Origin: Mytilus trossulus
Taxonomy: Eukaryota > Mollusca > Bivalvia > Mytilida > Mytilidae
Reading direction: 5' to 3'
Length of the DNA: 64,000 bases
NCBI RefSeq assembly: GCF_036588685.1
Contig: NC_086379.1
Location: 19,887,862-19,951,861, forward strand
Part shown: piece by piece, positions 55,661 through 64,000 of the stretch
How positions within the stretch are numbered: the first letter of the stretch is position 1
Layout: each line of letters opens with the position of its first letter
Program-made: the position numbers and the translations under genes
Notes under the pieces: generated by a model
What the model was told of the DNA's origin: nothing
The model's input: only the letters and a program-made list of their open reading frames with translations
Databases searched by the model: none

Positions 55661-56430
55661 TATGACCCCGCTCGCAAATCAATATAACTCGAGGTAAGGC
55701 GATTGTTTCACCAGAGATTTTAAAAATTTCAGATACAAGATACAAGCTGTTGACATTAACCGCATGATACACTAAAATACAAAGGATATATAGAGAAAAT
55801 CGTATTAATCGGAAGATATATTATCAGTATTAAGATGTTCTAATTCGTAGGTCCACAGATCGAAAGAAAAGTCGAAACCCGTTCAAAAATAAACGACGAA
55901 TCCATTGGTGAAAAGCAAGTCTTTATATATATACATGTATATGAAATATTTTTTCTGCGTTTGTATTTGGAAATTCATCTATCAGTTACTGCAAATACTC
56001 TCAAATCGTACTTTCTTGTTAATTTGACCTGTTAATACTATTTGTATACTATTTTGATATTTAATGTTTAATTGTTCCGGGTTATCCCTCGTCAATATAC
56101 CAGCTTTGGTAATTGTTTGGTATGAATATACATTTTCATTTCAATTATTAATTTTAGTAAAAATATTTCTTTTCTTCATTTAAACTGTATACATGACAAC
56201 TAAATCATTTTTATTTTATAGCTGTGTATTTTATTGTAATAGGTGGATTTTTATTCCAAGGTTTTGTTGTCTTTTAATAAATTATTCAACACCTCACAGC
56301 AGTATACTTCTGTTGCCATTATTTACCAACCCCTTATTTTATTGATTCTGTATTTGAATTCTACCATAGAGCAAATTTATTCGTTCAGTGTATGTTGCAG
56401 GTCACTTTTGTTTATATGTCTGTTGATTGA
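55661..56430. other. AT-rich, no supported gene
   Basis: No coding exon recognised. The 56243-56449 frame is T-rich and runs into a family A end. Confidence 0.4.
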
Positions 56431-56479
56431 AGGTCTTTCTATGTTGTGATGTCACGTACTATCATCAACACCAACGCAA

Positions 56480-56700
56480 GTGAATAAACTAAGATCCTTT
56501 ATTAAAAAGTCAATGGAACTGAGGACAAGGGACCCTTTAATATTTACCTCAATTTGTATTTACCCGAATTTGTATATATTGAGTTACTTACTAGGTTATT
56601 ATCTTCATTTGTTTGGTTTTTTTTATGTGTCACAAGCTGTAAATTTTATATCATGACAATAAAACTTTGACAATGTTTGAATTGAAAATTGAATTGAATT
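56480..56700 (+). mobile_element. LINE 3' end copy with TTGAA-type tail
   Basis: AAAAAGTCAATGGAACTGAG, GACAAGGGACCCTTTAATAT, CATGACAATAAAACTTTGAC and ATTGAATTGAATTG parallel the 3' end at 13955-14108. It is inserted in a family A copy whose left piece is at about 56430-56455 and right piece at 56703 onward. Confidence 0.6.
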
Positions 56701-56702
56701 GT

Positions 56703-57020
56703 TTCAGATATGGGTAAAGGTTGGTACCTGTCAAAACGTTTTCACCCGCTGCATTTGGTTTGCACCTGTCCTAAGCTAGGACTCTAGACACTAGGTTCCG
56801 GCCGCGAAACCCTTACACATCTGTTATATAGATTAGATCGTTGGTATTCCCGTATGAATATTTTTACACTTGTCATTTGGAGTCCTTTGATAGCTGGGTG
56901 TGAGCCATGGCTTCCTGTTGAAGACCATGCTGAGACCAATAAGGGTTTACTTTTACAAATTGTGACTTGGATGGAAAATGGCATCGTTGGCACTCATACC
57001 ACACCTTCTCACATCTATTA
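56703..57020 (-). repeat. Family A, long diverged copy
   Basis: GTTTCAGATATGGGTAAAGG, GGTACCTGTCAAAACGTTTT, GCACCTGTCCTAAGCTAGGA, GTGTGAGCCATGGCTTCC and GGCACTCATACCACACCTTC follow the order of the 61050-61440 copy. Confidence 0.7.
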
Positions 57021-57179
57021 TCGTAAACATGGCGGTTGAAACTATGTGATATCAGCAATGGTACGCCAAAATCATTTATAAGTACACGTTAGAGTAAATT
57101 CTAATATATATTTATCTTATATTTTGAAAAAAACCACATAAACTACATAATTCGAAATTAAACAGTAACTGGAAACCAG

Positions 57180-57400
57180 GTAAAACACGATGTTGGATTT
57201 ACTTATTCCTATACTTCCGCAAGCAAAGAGTCGTGGTAAATTAGACAACATCATACAGGTCGAACGGGCCGTTAATTCTGGGGTATCTCAAGGAACTGTT
57301 CTAGGTTCAGGTGTTATGAAGTAAATGATGTCAATGACATCTTGGATAATGGGGTGTTTGCCAGTAGAAACATATAAACGATCAGATGCTAGTCGTCATT
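57180..57400 (+). mobile_element. LINE reverse-transcriptase fragment (SGVxQGTVLG block)
   Basis: Plus-strand translation includes VERAVNSGVSQGTVLG, the RT motif B of Jockey/CR1-type LINEs. After a frame change comes VNDVNDILDNGVFASRNI, corresponding to the following YxNDL block. The catalytic box is not found; the copy is a relic. Confidence 0.65.
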
Positions 57401-57419
57401 TCCGTCACACAAAAAAAAA

Positions 57420-58810
57420 AGAACAGAAAGAAAGGAGTTTTCAGTTGTCGTGACATAGCATCAAAATCTTTAAAAACTACCAATTTGAATATTACTTTTT
57501 TTTCTTCAATATATCCTTAAATGTGAACGTATATTAATCCATGCATATGTTACCGGTGTGTCAAATGTGAAGCTGGATCTGTTTACTCTTCCGGAGACAC
57601 AGAGATTACCTCCAGATTACCTCCTTCAGCCTTTAGTTTACATGGTGTGTTATGTGTTCTACTGTTTGTCTATTTGTCTTTTTAGTCTTCGTTTTTCTTC
57701 TTTTAGCATTATCATTGTCTTTTCAACTCGTGAGTTTGAATGTCTCTTTGGTATAAGCCTATTTCTAATATTTCCAACTAGTATATATAGTAAAACAGTT
57801 TACTGAATGAGTGACGCTTTTTTCAATTGTAATAATATCGAATGATATTCATGGCTACTTGAAAGCTATTGAATTTCGGAGAAAAGTTTTAAGTGGCATG
57901 ATATTTTAAAAAGCAGTGTGGACAATTTTATTTTGAAAACCCTAACACATACATGTAACTATACACCTAGCTTGGTAAGGACACTGTGCAAATTGTGTAT
58001 CTATGTAGGCTACTAAATTTCCTAGAGAGGCAATATATAGTGAGTGATTTTATCAATTTTTACATAAAAATCAAGTGTATTCAACTTTCTATTCTAGTTC
58101 CCGGGTTTCCTTATCGGTTGTTGTCCATGAAACATCACTGTCCTATCTCCTGCTAATTATTTCAATACATTATGCTTTAATTTTTTTTCTATTTTGAATG
58201 TATTCTTCTGTTTCGTTTTCTTCTCGTTAACATGTGTTATACTATACAAAACATGCCAATGTAGATAAAATAACCAAACAGAAAATATGTTAATTCTTTC
58301 TGTTTCCGCCCTTTGGCAACACCAAAATTAAAAAAACTTAACTTTGACCATTGAACCATGAACATGAGGTCAGGTACACCTTAGAACATTTCAATACACA
58401 AAATATAGTAGACCTTTTGCAGTATTTGAAAATCAGACCAAAACACAACAAGAATGCACAAGCTGAAATGTATCGCCTTCTTTACTAACCATTTGATTTA
58501 ATATTGGTAGTCTTAAATATTAAGCTTTACTACAAGTAACACACTGATCCATGAAATGAGGTCGGGGTCAAATGAAAACTGTCTGACGGGTATGTAGAAC
58601 TTGCAAGGTACTGTACGCACATACTAAATATATTTAACCTATTACGCATAATTATATAAGAAAGAAATTAACATTAATTTACAATTGTTTTCGCCTGTCC
58701 CGAGCAAGAAGCATCTGGCCTTTAATAATCTTGTATGATTTTAAATTTCAGTTTCTTGTGTATAATTCGGAGTTAAGTATGACATCCATTATCACTGAAC
58801 TAGTAACATA
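57420..58810. other. No supported gene
   Basis: AT-rich intergenic DNA. The open frame 57558-57806 is hydrophobic and T-rich with no family signature. Confidence 0.4.
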
Positions 58811-58814
58811 TTTG

Positions 58815-58960
58815 TTTAGTGGTCAGCTGAAGGACGCCTCCGGGTGCGGGAGTTTCTCGATGCATTGAAGACCGATTGGTGGCCTTCGGCTGTTGTCTGA
58901 TCTATAGTCAGATTTTTGTCTCTTTGACACATTCCCCATTGCCATTCTCAATCAGTTTAT
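58815..58960 (+). repeat. Dispersed repeat family B
   Basis: GGTCAGCTGAAGGACGCCTC, GGGTGCGGGAGTTTCTCG, TGCATTGAAGACCGATTGGT, TTTTTGTCTCTTTGACACAT and GCCATTCTCAATC. It is a cleaner copy than the one at 3935-4090. Confidence 0.7.
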
Positions 58961-59270
58961 TCTCTATTATGAACACAAGATCTAAACATGTTTATATACA
59001 AATCTTTTCAAAACTTAACATATTAACAGACTCAGCATTGAAGCTCCACATTTTAAAAGGCTGAACATTGATCAACATTGTCCATGTACACACGCGTATA
59101 TTATGAAACGCTTTTAAATGACACGTTAAGGCCGTTAGCTCTAAAATTGCTTTAAATGTTTGGATTTAAAAGGTTTCATTTATTCACAAATGTTTATAGG
59201 AAAGTGTTTAGACCTTAAACATAATTTAAGGAGTGTACCTTTTGGTATTTTATATGAACATTCTGCAAAA

Positions 59271-60979
59271 TCAATAAATTAGGTCAAACATTGCACCAAA
59301 CTGCATCTGTTGACCAACAATAAGAAGTCTTTCGGAGCTTTCATCGTAATAAATAAATTTAGGCTCAACCAAATTATGTCGTGCCGACGTAAGGGTCTGC
59401 ATCTTTTGCCCATCTTTAGATAAACAAACAAGTGTGCCTTTATTCATTTCAACACAAAACACATTTCCATATTTATCAGCACATACATTTCTTGTATCTT
59501 GACCAGTCACAAAATATCTGTTCCATAACTTGTTTCCATCAAAATCATAACAGTGAATGACGTCACTCATATATTCAGAAATCAGCATCTTGTTGCTATG
59601 ACAAGGGATAAATGTGATGCACGCATAAGGTAATTCTTAATCTAACCTCTTAGCAATTATACCATTTAAATCGACAAACAGAACACTTTGTGGTCTGGAG
59701 CAAACAACAATGTGCGTACCATTATAAGATATCGCGTTTAAATCTACACCCAATTGAAACGTTTTGATTAGCGAAATCCTTGAGCCCAGTTTCAGTATTT
59801 TGATATTTCTGTTCTTGGGAAACGATAATGCAATGCGATAATCATCGATGAGGGCCGTGCCGTATGGCTTTCCAAACTGTGTCATCTTTGTAATAAAGTT
59901 TCCACTTTCACTGAACAATAAGATACCGCCATCATCTCCAAAGTCTGCTATTAGTATATTTCTATCAGGAAGGACAATGATACTAGAAGTGTTTACATCC
60001 TGTCCTTCATAAACGTGATAACCGGAAAGACGTCTTTTTAGTTGCACTGAAATGACATTTTTGGCCAATACTTTCGAAGAAATTTGTGCGTTTGTATTGG
60101 CTTCTTTGAGTAACGGAAACAGGTTGGTTTTTACATCTATATTTCCCAGAGAGGCAGTGTCCAAAACGCTGGTGAGTAAATTGCATTTGGGAATAAAGAA
60201 AATCTTTTCAATTTCATTCCTTCTTGTAAAAGAAGCGTATTAAGTTCTTTACCTTCTTCTAGGAGTTCAGTTTCTAGTTTCTTCATAGCCATGTATATAC
60301 ACAATGTATGAAAGTCGCTTGCATTTTTCTGAAGGTTCTCAAAATCAATCAATGCTTGGTTCAGTGCATCTCGTTTTCGTTGAAGTTTGCTTACAATATC
60401 TACAATACCAGTTTTATGTTGATGCTGGATAGAGTCGACATCTGTGAGGATCTTTGTTTCCAAAATATCGAGTTTGTTCTCAATGCTCATGCGTACTTTT
60501 TTTAATTCCCTTTAGACATTGTCTTTATCCGTGTTGATGCCAATGAAGTTGTCAGTTCCGTTTTTAATTAGTCCATCGATGTTAAGTAATCTATCTTTTA
60601 AATTCCTTTTAATATTTGAAAGAGATGTCGATCCTTTGATGTTTTGAATAACTTTCCTTAGTGAGGTCACGCCGGTACAGTGTTTATGTTTTGTACTCAC
60701 ACAATGGACACAACAGTGAATTTCATGCGATGGACAGTACAATTCAAATTTTTCGTTATGAAGATCGCATTCCATGTTTACCGACAGCATTCCTTTAGCC
60801 AAGGTTTCGTATGCTTTTATCAACATTATTTCATGATCTCTGGTAGACTTAATGGCTGAATGGTGACCATGACAACTTCTGCATAAGCCCTCTTCACAAA
60901 CAGAACACCAAAAATCGGGTGCTTGTGTCTCATGACGATACTCGCACGGTCCGCATGATACCCACGAACTTAATGCCAT
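59271..60979 (-). pseudogene. Broken paralogue of the B-box / coiled-coil / propeller protein
   Basis: Colinear with the intact gene at 44896-46602 over its whole length: B-boxes (60979-60650), coiled coil (to about 60240) and propeller (60160-59271). Damage on the minus strand: an in-frame TAA at 60514-60512 within the coiled coil, a one-base deletion at about 60190-60155 between coiled coil and propeller, and an in-frame TAA at 59639-59637 in the propeller. The B-box cysteines and histidines are largely kept. A leader acceptor just before the ATG (GATTTGTAG) matches that of the intact gene, so the copy arose by DNA duplication, not reverse transcription. Truncated B-box expression cannot be excluded. 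Confidence 0.88.
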
Positions 60980-61047
60980 TTCTTACCTACAAATCAGTAA
61001 TAAACATAAATCAGATAATTGTAAATACACGAATCAATTGATATGTC

Positions 61048-61441
61048 ATAGTGTGTCTTTCTATGTTATGATGTCACACTATTGTTTTTAGAAAAGGGTG
61101 AAGATTTGGTACCATTAAAACGTTAGAACCCGCTGCAATTTTTGCACTTGTTTTACATCAGGAATCTGATGTTCTGATCCAGTGGTTGTCATTTAATTGC
61201 TGATGTGGTTCATAAGTGTTTTTTTGTTCTCGTTTTTTTATATATAGATCAGACCTGTGGTTTTCCCGTTTGAATGGATTTACACTAGTAAGTTTGGGGC
61301 CTGTTATAGCTTGCTGTTCGGTGAGAGCCACTGCTTCGTGTTGAAGACCGTACTTTGACCTATAATGGTTTACTTTTATAAATTGTAACTTGGATTGAGA
61401 GTATTATCATTAGCACTTATACCAGATCTTCTAATATCTAT
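61048..61441 (-). repeat. Family A, longest copy (~390 bp)
   Basis: Runs from GTGTCTTTCTATGTTATGATG through GGTGAAGATTTGGTACCATT, GTTTGAATGGATTTACACTA, GTTCGGTGAGAGCCACTGC and GACCTATAATGGTTTACTTT to ACCAGATCTTCTAATATCTA. Confidence 0.8.
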
Positions 61442-61483
61442 TCATGTATTTGGGTAAGTTTAAAATTCTTATAGAAATTGTAG

Positions 61484-61812
61484 AGAGCCGTGGTGTAGTG
61501 GTTTGTGCATCGGACTACTAACACAAAGGTTCCTGGTTCGATTCCCGTTTGGGATGAAAATTTCAGGAACTCAATTTTCGGCTCTCCCTTGACACCATTT
61601 GCGAGTATGGTCTTGAGGAAACGATGATAGTCCGTCGGATGGGGACGATAAACGGCTGGCCCGTGTTAAGAGAGAGCCATATCTCTTGCACGTTAAAGAC
61701 ACCCTTGTAGATTTCGAAAAAGAGTAGGCTAATGCCGCTACAAGGCAGCACTCGCACCCGCAAAGTGGAAACGGATTAATATAAGTTGTAAAACTTGATT
61801 CCCAATCCACTA
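61484..61812 (+). mobile_element. tRNA-headed SINE
   Basis: The head has a tRNA-like A box (GTGGTGTAGTGGTTTG, about 61490) and a perfect B box (GGTTCGATTCCCG, about 61533) at the spacing of a pol III promoter. The body continues through GGCTCTCCCTTGACACC, CGTCGGATGGGGACGATAAA and TCTTGCACGTTAAAGACACC to an A/T-rich end. This central block is of the conserved-domain SINE type; I recall molluscan V-SINE (RUDI) and Nin-type SINEs but cannot decide between them. Confidence 0.75.
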
Positions 61813-62990
61813 TAAATAAATATGTTTAAACTAAACTAAGAAATTTGAGGATTTTAATTCCATTTAATCCATAAGAATATTTGCAGATAATTGAGTCATC
61901 TAATGTTTTTACTTTTCTCTAGAAACAGGTACCCTGTAGACGTTATCATGACATGTTTGTGCTTCGAAATGTTGTGTGCTAGTTTGTCCTTTTATTATTT
62001 TATACGTTTGGTTTGTTTAGCTAATGACACTTTTTATATAAATTCAAATTCGTTCAGTAAACATATTAATGTACATGGAAAATGAAACACCGACAAACAC
62101 AACAGAAGATAAACAGGGCAATTTAAAGTTTCTGACTGATGTTTTTTCTTTATAGTTAGTATAAACAAAAAAGTACAACTTTTCTAAACAAAACAACAAT
62201 GCGACATCATTTCATTTTCCGAATATAAAGAATTTCAAACATTTATATACCAAGCTATCAGGTGCTCTCGCTTACTCACGTTGAATAAACTGAGAAATTC
62301 TTTTTAGAATTTTTTATGACTTCAAAGAAGGAAAATCTTCTTTTTTCGTTAGATTATTTCTTTTAGTACGGATAAATAATTTTGAAGATGAACATAATTA
62401 ATATTTGTAAAAATCCAGTTTTATCTGGCTTTCTAATTGATTCCCGTTGGGTAACGTTAAACTCTGGTTCTTCATCTTCTTCTGACAGGCAAAACCCGAA
62501 TCCACGGCGTTGATGCCGGCCATTTTCCAAATCAAGCACTCTAGCGCTATGACGTAATGCTTATTATTACGAAACGTCAAAATATTCCGTTGGCCTTTGG
62601 GCCTCAGCGTGGCACTCAACGGTAGTGTTTTTGAATAGGCCGGATAGGCCTTATGGCAGAGAAAAGGTTAAGTTAATTTCTGAACATGTTCCCTTATGAA
62701 AAGAAAAACTTTGCTGCAAGCTTGCAGCAATCTTTTTAATTCGCCAGTAGACTTGAACATTGTTCGCAAGTGTTCGCCGCTAGCAGCGACCTTTCTGCAA
62801 AGAAATGTAAAAGTTTTCCGCAAGTCTACTGCAATCGTAATTTGCATGGTAAAATGTCACTGTGAAGTTGTCGCAAACTATTTTCAGCAACCTTCCCTCT
62901 GTTTTTGTGGCAGATCTGCTATAACTGTTCACCAGACACCAGAAGGCTGATTTGTCAGTATGGGGGGAGGGGGGGGGGGGGTCTTATAAA
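61813..62990. other. No supported gene; short palindromes and a G-tract
   Basis: Includes TTGCTGCAAGCTTGCAGCAA (palindrome, about 62710) and a G-tract near 62962-62981. The 84-codon frame 62696-62950 has no recognisable motif. Confidence 0.4.
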
Positions 62991-62994
62991 TTCG

Positions 62995-63205
62995 TAATAT
63001 TAAAAAGCTAGGCGTGAAGTATCACCTTTCACAAAAATCTAGGCTTGCAATACCCCATTTATCAAAAAGCCAGGAAACAGCCCTTCTAACAAAAAGCTAG
63101 GCGTGAAATAGCCCTTTTAACAAAAAGCTAGCTGTGATTCAGCTCTTTTAACAAATTTAAAAAGCTAGGTGTGAAATTGCCCTTTTAACAAAATGCTTGG
63201 TTGGC
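62995..63205 (+). repeat. Minisatellite, ~30-45-bp units
   Basis: About six imperfect copies of AAAAAGCTAGGCGTGAAATA followed by GCCCTTTTAAC, with internal indels. Confidence 0.75.
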
Positions 63206-63299
63206 CATGTACTGTAAACCACTTATATATATGCCGGCAATTTGACAGTTATGTTATTTCATGCTATTATTTATACTGTTTAACGATTTTTTTTACAAA

Positions 63300-63830
63300 C
63301 CATGGTATAGAAGAGGATGCAAGAGCAAAAGAAATTGATTTCATCAGGCTAGACAAAGATACGGGAACTTAAAGAGTAAAGAACATAAAAAAAGCTTTAA
63401 AAGAAGCAAGTAAATCTTAAAAAAAAATACTAAATCGGAGTGTTTATGATTTCCAAATGAATACCGCAATAGATCTTAGAAAACTGGCTAAATCTGACCC
63501 AAGCGGCTATGGCAAAAATTAAATAGTATAAATACCAACATATCAAATAAAACTGATGTTGTTAAAATTAAAGACTTATATGAACATTTTAAACGTCTAA
63601 GCTAAGATGAAGTCATTGAAGACAACTCATACATAGATTTAACAAAGGTACCACCAGAATTTTAAATTTTCCAATCACAGAAGAAGAAATTTTGAATATC
63701 GTCAAAAAACTTAAAAACAATAAGGCTTCCGGATATGATGGTATTGTGAATGAACATATTAAACATACGGTTAAGGAAATGTTGACCATCTATCACAAGT
63801 TATTCAACATCTCTGTGCCATGGGCCACTT
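63300..63830 (+). mobile_element. LINE (RTE/Jockey-type) reverse-transcriptase fragment
   Basis: At 63675-63815 the frame gives ITEEEILNIVKKLKNNKASG, then YDGIVNEHIK and LTIYHKLFN, the N-terminal RT block (KKLKNNKASGxDGIxNE) of non-LTR elements. Upstream, pieces such as LRKLAKSDPSGYG are in broken frames. The similarity ends abruptly at about 63815. Confidence 0.7.
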
Positions 63831-63990
63831 TTGGGCCATTTTTTTTCGTACTACGTTCAGTGCAAGGGGCCACTTTTGGGCCATTGTTTTTTTTACTCTG
63901 ATGCTGTAAAATGTACTGTGACGTAACGTCATTGTTCTGGCTCCTTTTAAATACACAAAGCGCGCCAAATTCTTTAATTCTTTTAAAATT
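63815..63990. repeat. Two GGGCCACTTTTGGGCCATT repeats at the LINE break
   Basis: Copies at about 63822-63840 and 63867-63885, each followed by a T-run. They replace the LINE sequence from this point, so they are part of another insertion that may extend to the window end. Confidence 0.5.
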
Positions 63991-64000
63991 AAGAAAGGTG

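Noticed and set aside
61484-61560. Functional tRNA gene
   Set aside because: A and B boxes are present, but no cloverleaf with acceptor stem was found and the sequence continues as a SINE body.

Overview
The window is animal nuclear DNA, most probably from a bivalve mollusc and perhaps a mytilid mussel. The evidence is an AT-rich, intron-bearing sequence, GT/AG-spliced coding exons, a very high density of short inverted-repeat elements, tandem-repeat 'pearl'-like elements with palindromic ends, and gene types that are expanded in bivalves (RING-less B-box/propeller proteins, 'short-chain collagen C4-like' secreted proteins). The taxonomic call rests on recalled repeat and protein families, not on a search.

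There are four credible gene loci and one pseudogene. (1) A plus-strand protein kinase gene lies at 7036-14754. Four exons join in consistent phases, and its first exon(s) are not recognised. (2) A single-exon C2H2 zinc-finger protein of 549 aa is on the minus strand at 35153-36802, with a splice acceptor and a tiny upstream ORF in its 5' leader. (3) A three-exon secreted protein of the short-chain collagen C4-like family is on the plus strand at 40550-42369. (4) A 568-aa B-box / coiled-coil / beta-propeller (TRIM-like) protein is on the minus strand at 44896-46602. Its broken paralogue, with two nonsense codons and one frameshift, lies at 59271-60979 in the same orientation. These loci do not form a pathway; they are independent genes in repeat-rich DNA.

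The rest is mostly mobile-element debris. 1-6950 holds decayed Penelope-like and LINE reverse transcriptases with later insertions inside them. The large kinase intron carries a 3.7-kb DNA transposon (8950-12659) with terminal inverted repeats of about 370-440 bp full of GATGACCGTAA motifs and a perfect 6-bp target duplication. That element contains a repeat with a complete hammerhead-ribozyme core. 15.3-25.97 kb contains MITE-like foldbacks, a 785-bp palindromic element, and several pearl/Helentron-like elements with ~192-bp monomers. 26-35 kb is very AT-rich, without genes but with several MITEs. 48278-52902 is a 1.55-kb unit repeated three times in tandem. 53-64 kb holds more foldback elements, a tRNA-headed SINE, LINE fragments and a minisatellite.

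No convincing new gene system was found. The most interesting signals are the long-TIR transposon with its nested hammerhead ribozyme, the young tandem triplication, and the palindrome-ended composite elements.
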